Of a stretch of DNA of 64,000 nucleotides, positions 27,246 to 35,580 are shown in pieces; position 1 is the stretch's first letter, and each line of letters begins with the position of its first letter. The translations under genes and the position numbers were made by a program. This DNA comes from Gilvimarinus japonicus (GTDB taxonomy: Bacteria; Pseudomonadota; Gammaproteobacteria; Pseudomonadales; Cellvibrionaceae), in NCBI RefSeq assembly GCF_042847215.1, contig NZ_AP031500.1:1736001-1800000 (forward strand). The letters are read 5' to 3'. The notes beneath the pieces were generated by a model. It was given only the letters and a program-made list of their open reading frames with translations, did not search any database and had not been told where the DNA came from.

Positions 27246-27574
27246 TTATATTCTTTTATGCCGCTGTGCGCGTCGCTGGTGCGGCGTCCCTTTGGTCTGC
27301 ACCAATAATAAGCATTTTTATTTTTATTGTTCCAAGTTGGTGCTTGCCTTTTCTCAGTTTTGTCATTGTTTTTATCTAAGTATTTGATATTTATATAAAA
27401 GATTCGTGGGCATAAAAAGTGCATAAGTGCGCTATGTGCACTCGCGTGATGCGGGTGCGTTGTCGGCGCCAAATGTTGGCACTTTACAGTGCGTTTTGTG
27501 CGACTTTTCTGTATCTCGCACGCGTTGCCGCACCATTATAATGATAGCCAAACCTTGAGAATGATAGGAGTACC
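27246..27574 (+). promoter_or_regulatory. amtB upstream region
   Basis: No gene is seen in these 329 bases; they are AT-rich in the middle. Possible promoter elements are a sigma-54-like TGGG...GTGCA at 27407-27423 (listed separately) and a consensus-like TATAAT at 27537-27542 without a recognisable -35. AGGAG at 27567-27571 is the ribosome-binding site of amtB. Confidence 0.4.
27407..27423 (+). promoter_or_regulatory. Possible sigma-54 (-24/-12) promoter
   Basis: GG at 27409-27410 and GC at 27421-27422 have the required 12-base offset. The flanks TGGGCA and GTGCA partly match the consensus TTGGCAC-N5-TTGCA. Ammonium transporter genes are often under NtrC and sigma-54, which supports the reading, but the match is imperfect. 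Confidence 0.3.
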
Positions 27575-28882
27575 ATGACACTTTTTACTCGCAATCTGGC
27601 GTTGGGAGCGCCGCTTGCCACTTTATTGTTGGCGTCACCCGCCGCGTTTGCCCAAGAGGCAAACGGTGCTAACACGGCGTGGATATTAACGGCGACGGCG
27701 CTGGTGTTGTTTATGACGCTGCCCGGATTATCGTTGTTTTACGGCGGCTTGGTGCGCAGTAAGAATATCTTATCGGTACTGATGCAGTGCTTTGCGATTG
27801 CTTGTATTGCCTCGTTGCTGTGGATGATTGTTGGCTACAGTTTAGCGTTTGGTGAGGGCAATGCGTGGATTGGGGATTTTAGTCACGCGATGTTCAGCGG
27901 TATTGGTAAAGATACCCTGTCGGGCGATATCCCCGAATCACTGTTTGCATTGTTTCAGATGACGTTTGCCATTATTACGCCAGCCTTGATTGTGGGTGCC
28001 TTTGCCGAGCGAATGAAGTTTTCGTCGATGTTGATTTTTTCGGCCCTGTGGTTGTTGGCGGTTTATGTGCCGGTATGCCACTGGGTGTGGGGCGGCGGCT
28101 TTCTCGGCAGTTGGGGACTACTGGATTTTGCCGGCGGTACTGTTGTGCATATCACTGCGGGCGTTGCCGCGCTGGTGGCGGCTCTGGTGCTGGGTAATCG
28201 CGATGGCTTTGAGACCGTCGCTATGCCGCCCCACAACATGACCATGACCGTTACCGGCGCTGGTATGCTTTGGGTGGGTTGGTTTGGTTTTAATGGCGGT
28301 AGTGCTTTGGCAGCTAATGGTGATGCCTCAATGGCAATGTTAGTGACCCATATATCGGCAGCCGCCGGCTCGCTGGCCTGGATGAGCATCGAGTGGATTA
28401 AATTTCGAAAACCCAGCGTGCTGGGTATTGTCACCGGTATGGTCGCAGGCTTGGGTACTATTACCCCGGCTTCGGGGTATGTTGGCCCAGGTGGTGCGCT
28501 GGTAATTGGTTTGGTGGCCGGCTGTGTTTGCTTTGTGATGACACAGTTAATGAAGCGGGTATGGAAAATTGACGACTCATTAGATGTTTTTCCGGTACAC
28601 GGAATTGGAGGCATTTTGGGGACGTTACTGGCCGGGGTGTTTGCCTCGCCCAACCTTGGTGTCTTTAGCGGCCATGGCTTCTCCGATGCGGTCGATGGTA
28701 TGTCGGGCCAAGTCTGGGTACAGTTTTTAGGGGTAATTATTACCTTTGGCTACACGGCTGTTGTCACCTACGTAATTTTGAAACTGACGGGTGTACTGAC
28801 CGGAGGTCTGCGAGTTTCTAGGGATGACGAGCTACAAGGGCTTGATATCACCATGCACGAAGAAGAGGGCTACAAGCTGTAA
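27575..28882 (+). CDS. amtB: Ammonium transporter
   Basis: An Amt/Rh-family channel for ammonium uptake. A signal peptide (residues 1-26, ending AFAQ) is followed by eleven predicted membrane helices. The pore twin histidines lie in PVCHWVWGGG and VFPVHGIGG, the Phe gate in FQMTFAIITPALIVGAFAER, and the external-site Trp in LGSWGLLDFAGG. The usual PII partner gene glnK is not adjacent on either side. The cytoplasmic C-terminus contains the conserved GLDITMHEEEGY segment, which normally contacts GlnK, so a PII protein elsewhere in the genome should regulate it. Confidence 0.97.
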   Translation: MTLFTRNLALGAPLATLLLASPAAFAQEANGANTAWILTATALVLFMTLPGLSLFYGGLVRSKNILSVLMQCFAIACIASLLWMIVGYSLAFGEGNAWIGDFSHAMFSGIGKDTLSGDIPESLFALFQMTFAIITPALIVGAFAERMKFSSMLIFSALWLLAVYVPVCHWVWGGGFLGSWGLLDFAGGTVVHITAGVAALVAALVLGNRDGFETVAMPPHNMTMTVTGAGMLWVGWFGFNGGSALAANGDASMAMLVTHISAAAGSLAWMSIEWIKFRKPSVLGIVTGMVAGLGTITPASGYVGPGGALVIGLVAGCVCFVMTQLMKRVWKIDDSLDVFPVHGIGGILGTLLAGVFASPNLGVFSGHGFSDAVDGMSGQVWVQFLGVIITFGYTAVVTYVILKLTGVLTGGLRVSRDDELQGLDITMHEEEGYKL

Positions 28883-28899
28883 GTGGATTGCAGTGAGTC

Positions 28900-28932
28900 A
28901 AAAAAACGCCACCGCACGGTGGCGTTTTTTTT
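28900..28932. terminator. Bidirectional terminator between amtB and the SPOUT methylase gene
   Basis: AAAAAACGCCACCG-CA-CGGTGGCGTTTTTTTT is a perfect stem with an A-run and a T-run, serving both convergent transcripts. Confidence 0.93.
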
Positions 28933-28945
28933 GGATACGGGTGTG

Positions 28946-29710
28946 CTAACGAAACGCAATCAGCGCCGCAGTAACGGCAACGTTAAGAGATTCGACTTGG
29001 TTGTTCATGGGGATTTTTAGCCAGTGGTTGCACTCGTTCTGTGTTGCGCTGGATACACCATCGGTTTCATTTCCCAGCACAAAAACGGTTCGCTCGCCGG
29101 AGTAGGCCTGTAAGGTTTGCTTGGCGTGAGAGGATAAGCCAACCACGCTGTATTGGCTGTCGCGAAATTTATTCAGGGTGCGTGCGAGAGGTTCGGTGGT
29201 ACGCAGTATTGGCGCCCTAAATACCGTGCCGGCACTGGCTTTTATCACCAGCGGGTCGATCTGGGCACAGCCTTTTTCGGGCAAAATAATACCGTCAATA
29301 TTACCTGCGCAGGCACTGCGAATAATCATTCCCAGATTTTGCGGGTTGGTGATGCCATCTAAGGCCAGTAGGTTACAGCTGCCGCTGCTGGGCCGGGTGA
29401 GGTAATCTGTTGCGGTGGTAAATTTTTGGCAAATTAAATCGACGGCCACCCCTTGATCTTGCTTGGCATTTTTAGATATACGCGACAGGGCTGCCCGGTC
29501 GTGGTATGCCACCTCAGCATTGCGTTTTTCTGCCTCGGCTAATATCTCATCAATAATGCCGCCGCGTTTGTTGCTTTGCGCCAGATGCAGCCGGTAGACC
29601 TCGACCCCGGGTTGCTGCAATGCTTCCAGTACAGGCTTGCGGCCGTAGACGGTTAGAAGAGTGTTAAAGAATTGTTTTTTGGCGAGGTAGGCGTCGCTGT
29701 CGCGCTGCAT
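28946..29710 (-). CDS. TrmH/SpoU-family (SPOUT) RNA 2'-O-methyltransferase
   Basis: Methylates a ribose 2'-OH in rRNA or tRNA using S-adenosylmethionine, with a knotted active site. Motif 1 is NPQNLGMIIRSA, motif 2 is FVLGNETDGVS, and motif 3 is IPMNNQVESLNVAVTAAL. An N-terminal L30e-like substrate-binding domain precedes them (YGRKPVLEALQQ). Translation from ATG 29710 gives 254 residues, in line with RlmB-type enzymes; upstream in-frame codons would run into the CBS gene. Whether it is RlmB or a paralogue with another target cannot be told from sequence alone. Confidence 0.92.
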   Translation of the reverse strand: MQRDSDAYLAKKQFFNTLLTVYGRKPVLEALQQPGVEVYRLHLAQSNKRGGIIDEILAEAEKRNAEVAYHDRAALSRISKNAKQDQGVAVDLICQKFTTATDYLTRPSSGSCNLLALDGITNPQNLGMIIRSACAGNIDGIILPEKGCAQIDPLVIKASAGTVFRAPILRTTEPLARTLNKFRDSQYSVVGLSSHAKQTLQAYSGERTVFVLGNETDGVSSATQNECNHWLKIPMNNQVESLNVAVTAALIAFR

Positions 29711-29787
29711 GGTATTAATCCGCTGGTCGATCCGCAAAGGGGTGTCGCTGCTCGAAGGCAGCGACGAGAGGATACCATAACCGCCCC

Positions 29788-30204
29788 TCAACTTTGCCGT
29801 AAATAGCAATCTTCGTCGTTATCCAGTAGCGCGGCCAGAACATCGCTACGGGTAATCAGGCCTACTAATTTACCGTTTTCTATAACGGGATAATTTTTTG
29901 GCAGGTTCTGGAGCATGATTTCGGCAATCTCGACGATACTGTCGCTGGGAGAAAAGCTGATCACATCGGTTTGCATGACTCGGCCCACAACCGCTGGCTC
30001 CTCACAGTAAAACGCGCCGTGTAAAATCTCTTTTATGCAGTCGCGCTCTGAGACAAAGCCAATCACCTGACGTTCGGTATCGATTACCGGCGCACCTGTG
30101 ACCTTGCCGGCTAAAAGTTTGTGCACGACTTGCAGTAAGTTGGTGTGCTGTTCAAACGCCAGTGGGGCAGTTTGCATATAGTCTTGAACGAGAATTGAGT
30201 GCAT
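29788..30204 (-). CDS. Two-CBS-domain protein
   Basis: A 138-residue cytoplasmic protein made of a single Bateman module. CBS 1 lies at residues about 7-62 (VQDYMQTAPL...VIGFVSERDCI) and CBS 2 at about 74-130 (VMQTDVISFSP...LVGLITRSDVLAALL). Such stand-alone pairs usually bind adenine nucleotides and regulate a partner. GGGAGAG precedes the ATG. The downstream methylase gene begins 77 bases after its stop, so they may be cotranscribed. No partner is evident. Confidence 0.9.
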   Translation of the reverse strand: MHSILVQDYMQTAPLAFEQHTNLLQVVHKLLAGKVTGAPVIDTERQVIGFVSERDCIKEILHGAFYCEEPAVVGRVMQTDVISFSPSDSIVEIAEIMLQNLPKNYPVIENGKLVGLITRSDVLAALLDNDEDCYLRQS

Positions 30205-30278
30205 ACGACTCTCCCAACAATGTGTCTACTTCTGAATATGCCAGATCGCCACCGCAGTGGCTGTTAGTGCGCGGCGAC

Positions 30279-30321
30279 AAACTAGCGGTTGCAGGAGGGC
30301 TACCGCCCCAACCGCTAGTTT
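30279..30321. terminator. 13-base perfect inverted repeat, probable pdxJ terminator
   Basis: AAACTAGCGGTTG and CAACCGCTAGTTT pair perfectly around a GC-rich inner loop that can itself pair (GGGC/GCCC). On the minus strand the stem ends in only three T residues, so it may be a weak terminator or a processing or attenuation structure between pdxJ and the CBS gene. Confidence 0.6.
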
Positions 30322-30342
30322 AAGTGTAGACTAGATTGGGCG

Positions 30343-31101
30343 TTACGATTGGCAAATGCGGCGGTAGGCGGCAACGGCGTTGACCAGCCCCATGTGCAGA
30401 GCATCCACGGTTAGTGCGTGGCCAATGGAGACTTCCGCGATGTTGGGAATGGCTAAAAAAGCGGGTAAGTTTTGCAGGTTGAGGTCGTGACCGGCGTTAA
30501 CCTCAAGGCCGCATTGATTGGCTACCTCGGTCGCTAGGCGATAGCGTTCAAGGTCATCTTGCGTCTGTTGGCTGCCCTGCAAAAACCGCTCGGCGTAGGG
30601 GCCGGTATACAATTCAATACGCTCGACCCCAAGAGCGCTGGCGAGGCGAATTTGCTCGGGGTCCGGGTCCATAAACAAACTGATACGCACCCCAAGTTTG
30701 TGCAATTGGCGAATAATGGGTTGCAGCTGCTCGGTGCTGTTGGTCAGATCAAAACCGTGATCGGAGGTCAGCTGGTCGTTAGAGTCGGGCACAAGGGTGC
30801 ATTGATGTGGACGAGTATCCTCAACCAGTTTAAGCAGCCCTGGGTAACTGCCTTTGGCCGGGGCAAAGGGGTTGCCTTCAATATTAAACTCTACGCCCTC
30901 TTGACCGGCGACTAGCTCGGCCAGTTGGTAGACATCGCTCGGACGGATGTGCCTCTGGTCTGGTCGCGGGTGTACCGTAAGACCGTCGGCGCCGGCATCC
31001 AGGCAGATTTTGCCGTGGGCTAAAACACTCGGAAAGTCGCCCTCGCGTGAGTTTCTTAGCAGGGCAATTTTATTCAGGTTAACACTCAGCGCAGTGCTCA
31101 T
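30343..31101 (-). CDS. pdxJ: Pyridoxine 5'-phosphate synthase
   Basis: Condenses 1-deoxyxylulose 5-phosphate with 3-amino-2-oxopropyl phosphate in vitamin B6 synthesis. The N-terminus SVNLNKIALLRNSR, the catalytic HPRPDQRHI region, FNIEGNP, CTLVPD and the C-terminal EVSIGHALTVDAL loop are all present. Length 252. Its ATG overlaps the stop of the cyclophilin gene by four bases, giving translational coupling with that unrelated gene. Confidence 0.97.
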   Translation of the reverse strand: MSTALSVNLNKIALLRNSREGDFPSVLAHGKICLDAGADGLTVHPRPDQRHIRPSDVYQLAELVAGQEGVEFNIEGNPFAPAKGSYPGLLKLVEDTRPHQCTLVPDSNDQLTSDHGFDLTNSTEQLQPIIRQLHKLGVRISLFMDPDPEQIRLASALGVERIELYTGPYAERFLQGSQQTQDDLERYRLATEVANQCGLEVNAGHDLNLQNLPAFLAIPNIAEVSIGHALTVDALHMGLVNAVAAYRRICQS

Positions 31102-31736
31102 TCGGCAATCATGTCCTTCAGTTTAGAGCCCGAGCTTGCCTCGGTTTTTACTTTGCCGCGGCTGGACTTTAAAATTCGTACGGCGGCGTTGGGAGCATCG
31201 GGGTATGAGCGAAATACGCCCCGTGGCTCGGCGACAATTTTTTCAACGACCGCTTCGCCTTCAATGACTTTGCCAAATACCGCATAACCTGGTTTATCTT
31301 CGGATGCGTCGAGTGAGGGGTTATGTTTTAGGTTAATAAAAAACTGACTGGTAGCGCTATCGACAGCGTTAGTGCGCGCCATTGATAAGGTTAGGTATTG
31401 GTTTTCTAAACCATTATCCGATTCGTTAACAATGGGGGGCAGCGTTTCTTTGCGCTTAAAATCGAAGGTGAAACCGCCGCCTTGTACGACAAAGCCTGGT
31501 ATGACGCGGTGAAATATGGTGCCGTCGTAAAAGCCGTTGTCGACATAGGCTAAAAAGTTTGCCACGGTAACGGGGGCTTTTTCTGGGTACAGCTCAATGA
31601 CCAGCCGTCCTAGGTCAGTCTCAAAGGTGACGTACTTTTCCGAGCTTTTATCGGCGGCTAAGCTTGTGCCGCTGGCAATAAGTGCGATCGCTAAAGCGCC
31701 CATTAATGCAATAGATTTAAAAGAGCGTCGTATCAT
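31098..31736 (-). CDS. Periplasmic cyclophilin-type peptidyl-prolyl isomerase
   Basis: Speeds cis-trans isomerisation at proline in exported proteins. I use ATG 31736, which gives a clean signal peptide (MIRRSFKSIALMGALAIALI to ALAA, residues 1-27). The cyclophilin core has FHRVIPGFVVQGGGF, with the catalytic Arg and the substrate-contacting Phe/Gln, and SQFFINLKHN. The C-terminal 25 residues are a basic and serine-rich tail. It resembles PpiA but is longer, at 212 residues. It is coupled to pdxJ. Confidence 0.93.
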   Translation of the reverse strand: MIRRSFKSIALMGALAIALIASGTSLAADKSSEKYVTFETDLGRLVIELYPEKAPVTVANFLAYVDNGFYDGTIFHRVIPGFVVQGGGFTFDFKRKETLPPIVNESDNGLENQYLTLSMARTNAVDSATSQFFINLKHNPSLDASEDKPGYAVFGKVIEGEAVVEKIVAEPRGVFRSYPDAPNAAVRILKSSRGKVKTEASSGSKLKDMIAE

Positions 31737-31794
31737 GATGGTATCCCATAATAAAAAAGTTCGGTTAACAAAGGCTCGGTTTTTAAATAACGAT

Positions 31795-32496
31795 TCAGCC
31801 CCATTCTGAGCGACGCTTGCGCCGACCAAATGACTGTAAAATTAGCGATAAGATAACGCCGCCGAGTAAAATGCCCGCACCGACAATCCACTCTTGATAA
31901 CGCTGGCTGTTTTTTAAACGTTCGTTATCGGTTTTTAAGACCTCAGCGCGTGTTTGCAACAGTTGATAGTTTTCGTTGAGCTTTTTGTACTGCTTGTTGA
32001 GGGCCACGGTATTAGCCGATAGTTTGCGCAACTCGGCAAATTCACTACTGGTTTGTTGGTACTGATCTTGTAATTGTGCCAAAGATTGTTGGAGCTCGGC
32101 GTTATTGCTCTCAAGCTCTTCGTTGGCGTCGAGCAGCTCGGTTTGGTCGCCGTCCAGTTGCCCCATTTTTTTTTCTAGCTCCGCGAGCTTTATCGCGGCG
32201 GTTGGCTCACCCAATAGATATTGCGCTCGGATCCAGCCTTCAAGCCCGTCGTTGGTGCGCACCAATGCCCAGTCTCCGCCTGAGTCATCGCTGTCGCGTT
32301 TGACCAATTCGAGTTTAGTACCACTTGGTAGCCCGCGGTGGACGATTCGATACTGGTTGCCCATGCCACTGCGTAGCGGCACTTGCAAAGTGTCGGCAAC
32401 GTATTGTGTCTCAGCGTGAGCTTGCACCCCGATCAGATTGACACTGATGGTGGCGGCAATGACCAAGGTCTTAAGATAAGCGGTTGGTTTTATCAC
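31795..32496 (-). CDS. SH3-domain membrane protein, TIGR04211-like
   Basis: An exported, membrane-anchored protein of about 233 residues. GTG 32496 is the likely start, giving a signal peptide (residues 1-29, ending AHA). A bacterial SH3 domain (about 30-98, VPLRSGMGNQYRIV...GLEGWIRAQYL), a coiled coil (about 105-200), one C-terminal membrane segment (about 205-223), and a basic cytoplasmic end follow. This order matches the TIGR04211 family (YgiM-like). It may span the periplasm between peptidoglycan and inner membrane; its function is unknown. Confidence 0.87.
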   Translation of the reverse strand: MIKPTAYLKTLVIAATISVNLIGVQAHAETQYVADTLQVPLRSGMGNQYRIVHRGLPSGTKLELVKRDSDDSGGDWALVRTNDGLEGWIRAQYLLGEPTAAIKLAELEKKMGQLDGDQTELLDANEELESNNAELQQSLAQLQDQYQQTSSEFAELRKLSANTVALNKQYKKLNENYQLLQTRAEVLKTDNERLKNSQRYQEWIVGAGILLGGVILSLILQSFGRRKRRSEWG

Positions 32497-32601
32497 GGAA
32501 TTACCTATTGGATCTAAGTTGCAAAAGCGCATTATTGTACCCTAAGGGATTGTTAGCACGTGTCAACCGGTTCACGGGTTGGGGCAACACCGGTTAAGGG
32601 G

Positions 32602-32901
32602 TTAGGGCAGAACTCGCTTAAAGGGTTTTACCGTGACTTTGGCATAAACCCCGGCGGCGATGTAAGGGTCGGCATCCGCCCATGCTTGCGCTTGTGTTAA
32701 TGAGTCAAACTCTGCCACGACCAACGACCCGGTAAATCCGGCGTCGCCCGGATCGTTGCTGTCGACGGCGGGGTGTGGGCCTGCGAGTATTAATCGTCCT
32801 TTATCATACAGCTCGTTTAGTCGGGCAATGTGGTCGGTACGGGCGCTTTTGCGCTTTGCCAGGCTGTCGGCAACGTCTTCGCTGATAATGGCGTAAAGCA
32901 T
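32602..32901 (-). CDS. YciI-family protein
   Basis: A 99-residue ferredoxin-like-fold protein. The start at ATG 32901 gives the family N-terminus MLYAIISEDVADSL and has AAAGGA upstream. The conserved His in the GPHPA segment and the Asp in WADADPY are visible, the pair thought to be catalytic in YciI relatives. The physiological reaction is unknown. It follows the VC0807-like gene by 28 bases on the same strand, in the same local order as yciI near yciB in Pseudomonas-like genomes. Confidence 0.92.
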   Translation of the reverse strand: MLYAIISEDVADSLAKRKSARTDHIARLNELYDKGRLILAGPHPAVDSNDPGDAGFTGSLVVAEFDSLTQAQAWADADPYIAAGVYAKVTVKPFKRVLP

Positions 32902-32929
32902 GGGTTGGTGTCCTTTCGATCTTGTTTGT

Positions 32930-33709
32930 TTAGCTGTTGACGACTTCTTCAAAGTCGAGTTGAGTCAGTTGTTTGATTCGCTTGAACAAATACATAAGTG
33001 CGACCGCCATAACAATGGTGGCCGGTAGGGCGATAACGGGAAAGCTTAAGGCGGTCATTTTGCCTAACTCCTCGTTAAACGCTACTGTGCCGGGCTCGCT
33101 GACCAACAGCCATTTGGCTAAGGCGTAGTTGAGAAACGACGACAGAAAAAACGATAGCGCCACCAAGTACGAGGCATTGCGTAAAGCCTGACTAAATTTA
33201 GCGGTGTTTTGGTGTTGTTCTAGGCGCGAGGCGATGAGGTCCACTTTAAGCACCTTGTCGTTGTACAGAAAGGTTTTTACCAGCGGGAAGCGGGTTTTCA
33301 TCGACAATAGCGTTGCCAGCCCAATCAGGCCGGGGATCGCCGCTTCTTTAATGGCGATATACTGCGGGTCGAGCTTTAGCAAGCTGATGCCGCCGGTGAG
33401 TAAGATACTGATCGCGCCGAGAGCGGAAAACACGTTAAACTCTCGTCTAACGAGGAAGTCTCGCAAACCGTACGCCAATGGGAAGGCGAGGGCTACGACC
33501 AGTGCCCAGCGTGTGCCTAAGTATTCGTCGCCACTGAGTTTGGTGAGGATTAAGGTCGGGATAACGATGTTTAGCAGGATGTTACCCAGTAGGCTTTCGC
33601 GCTTTTTCGGGTTCTTGCCTGATGGTTCGCTGAGGTTCGATGATCTTGCCGTTACGTTATCATCCTGAGGGCGGCTTTGCTCACCATTGGAAGGGGCTGA
33701 GTCATTCAT
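32930..33709 (-). CDS. VC0807-like multi-pass membrane protein
   Basis: A 259-residue inner-membrane protein. A polar N-terminus of about 40 residues is followed by about six membrane segments between residues 42 and 240 (for example ILLNIVIPTLILTKL, WALVVALAFPLAYGL, ISILLTGGISLL, VIALPATIVMAVALMYLF). It occupies the slot held by the septation protein YciB/IspZ in Pseudomonas but does not look like YciB. I recognise the VC0807 pattern (LTGGI, AIKEAAIPGLIGLA). Function unknown. Confidence 0.8.
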   Translation of the reverse strand: MNDSAPSNGEQSRPQDDNVTARSSNLSEPSGKNPKKRESLLGNILLNIVIPTLILTKLSGDEYLGTRWALVVALAFPLAYGLRDFLVRREFNVFSALGAISILLTGGISLLKLDPQYIAIKEAAIPGLIGLATLLSMKTRFPLVKTFLYNDKVLKVDLIASRLEQHQNTAKFSQALRNASYLVALSFFLSSFLNYALAKWLLVSEPGTVAFNEELGKMTALSFPVIALPATIVMAVALMYLFKRIKQLTQLDFEEVVNS

Positions 33710-33889
33710 ACTGATGGTATTCGCCTTTATTTGCCGGTTAATGGGCTGTGAGGTTATGGCCGTCCCAGCGCACGAGCGCTGTCAGTACCTTAAAAATGTT
33801 AGTGCCGCGGCCGCCTACGGCACTGCGACTGTGGCGCAAAAGCGCAATTATACGGTATTCATCCCCTTTAATGTTGATCGAGGCTTGGC

Positions 33890-34747
33890 TTGAAGATTGA
33901 TTTGCACATGCACAGTAACTGCTCAGATGGTGAGCTGACCCCAGAGGCCCTAGTCGCACGGGCTAAAGAGGCAGGGCTCGACGCTATTGCGCTGACCGAC
34001 CACGACACGATCGCAGGTTTGGCGCGCGCGCGCTGCGCGGCCGAGCACGAAGGTATGACATTGATCAACGGCATTGAGTTCTCGACACGCTGGGGAAAAA
34101 TTGGTGTGCATGTCGTGGGGCTTGGATTGAATGCCGATAGCGCCGAGTTACAGCAGGCGATCGCAGCGCAGCAGCAAGCGCGTATTGACCGTAACTTGAC
34201 CATCGCGGGCAAGCTAGAAAAGCTTGGCGCGCGCAATATCTACCAGCGCGCGACCGAGCTTGCCGGCGGCTCGCAAATAGGCCGCCCCCATTTTGCGCAG
34301 CTGTTGGTCGAAGACGGCCTGGTTAAAACGGTCGCCAGTGCCTTTAAAAAGTACTTAGGTGCCGGTAAAGTCGGCGATATTAAGCAGCAGTGGCCGCCGC
34401 TGGATGAAATTGTCGCGACTATATTGGCCGCAGGCGGCGTGGCGGTATTGGCCCATCCGGCCAAATATCGCTTAACCCGCACGAAATTGCGCGCGCTGAC
34501 GGCCGGTTTTGCCGAGGCCGGCGGCGGAGCGATAGAGGTGATTAGTGGTTATCAACCCAGCGGTTTGGCGAAAGATTTAGCCGCCATGGCCAATGAGTTT
34601 GGGCTGGCGAGTTCCTGTGGCAGTGATTTTCATCGTCCAGGCGGGATCTGGCAAGAGTTGGGCCGGTTTGAGCCTATGCCACCCAATGCCCGGCCGGTTT
34701 GGTCTTTGTGGCCAGAGCTGGCAGGGACGGTAGAGGCGAATAAATAG
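33890..34747 (+). CDS. PHP-domain phosphoesterase, YciV/RNase AM-like
   Basis: A metal-dependent phosphoesterase. Its metal ligands appear in DLHMHSNCSDG, LTDHDT, VLAHPAKY and CGSDFHRPG, the full PHP set. E. coli YciV (RNase AM) trims 5' ends of rRNA and degrades nucleoside bisphosphates; this 285-residue protein is similar in length and motif order. The start is TTG 33890, with GAGG 8 bases upstream; no in-frame ATG fits. The PHP-YciO-ScpA-ScpB-RluB order is widely conserved. Confidence 0.92.
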   Translation: MKIDLHMHSNCSDGELTPEALVARAKEAGLDAIALTDHDTIAGLARARCAAEHEGMTLINGIEFSTRWGKIGVHVVGLGLNADSAELQQAIAAQQQARIDRNLTIAGKLEKLGARNIYQRATELAGGSQIGRPHFAQLLVEDGLVKTVASAFKKYLGAGKVGDIKQQWPPLDEIVATILAAGGVAVLAHPAKYRLTRTKLRALTAGFAEAGGGAIEVISGYQPSGLAKDLAAMANEFGLASSCGSDFHRPGGIWQELGRFEPMPPNARPVWSLWPELAGTVEANK

Positions 34748-34841
34748 CGAGGCGTATGATGTTTGTAAGTCATTCGCGTGAAAATTATAATGGCGTTAAT
34801 CGGGCCGCGAGGCCCCATAGCTGGCAACAAAGGAAGGCGCA

Positions 34842-35468
34842 GTGGCACAGTTTTTTCAGATACACCCCGAAACGCCTCAGGCGCGTTTAATTTTACAGGC
34901 GGTCGATATTATTCGGCGCGGCGGGATTGTGGCTTACCCCACTGACTCGGCCTACGCCCTAGGCTGTCATATTGGCGACAAAATGGCGCTCGACCGTATT
35001 CGCTTGATGCGCAAGCTAGACAAACATCATAACTTCACCTTAATGTGCCGCGATCTATCTGAGATTGCGACCTACGCGCGGGTGGATAATCAGGTGTTTC
35101 GCTTGCTAAAAGCCCATACGCCCGGCCCTTACACCTTTATCTTAGAGGGCACCTCAGAGGTTCCCAGACGCTTGCGTCACCCCAAACGCAAAACCATTGG
35201 TCTGCGGGTGCCGGATAACCCCATTGCCCTGGCGCTTTTAGAAGAACTTAATGAGCCTTTAATGAGTAGCACATTGTTGCTGCCCGGCGATGAATACCCA
35301 CTGACTGATCCGTACGATATTCGCGATTTATTAGAGCATCAGGTTGAGTTGATCATTGATGGCGGCTACTGCGGCCTGGAGCCGACCACCGTGGTCGACC
35401 TGACTGAAGGTGCGCCAGAGCTTATCCGGCAAGGTAAGGGCGACTTTTCGGCCCTGTTAGCCGGTTGA
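34842..35468 (+). CDS. YciO-like Sua5/YrdC-family protein
   Basis: A member of the fold that makes threonylcarbamoyl-adenylate for tRNA t6A37, although YciO itself is a divergent, poorly understood relative. The nucleotide-binding pattern is visible: GGIVAYPTDSAYALGC, KHHNFTLMCRDLSEI, PGPYTFILEGTSEVPRR and STLLLPGDE. Length 208 equals YciO. It starts at GTG 34842, preceded by AAGGAAG. The neighbourhood (PHP gene before, scpAB-rluB after) matches yciO. Confidence 0.92.
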   Translation: MAQFFQIHPETPQARLILQAVDIIRRGGIVAYPTDSAYALGCHIGDKMALDRIRLMRKLDKHHNFTLMCRDLSEIATYARVDNQVFRLLKAHTPGPYTFILEGTSEVPRRLRHPKRKTIGLRVPDNPIALALLEELNEPLMSSTLLLPGDEYPLTDPYDIRDLLEHQVELIIDGGYCGLEPTTVVDLTEGAPELIRQGKGDFSALLAG

Positions 35469-35580
35469 GTACTGTTATGCCGCTGTCCCCCGCGCCGGTT
35501 CCTCTTTATAATGCCGCAAACGTTGCATGTGGGCCGAGCTCTGCGTGTGCCAATCGCTACCGGACACAGGGGAGGCTTGT

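Noticed and set aside
27476..27494. TTGGCAC near 27476 as the sigma-54 site of amtB
   Set aside because: The distance from GG to GC is one base too long, which is usually fatal for sigma-54 promoters.
28063..28653. 196-codon open frame antisense to amtB
   Set aside because: It lies wholly within a clear transporter gene and its translation has no family pattern; it is a shadow of the conserved gene.
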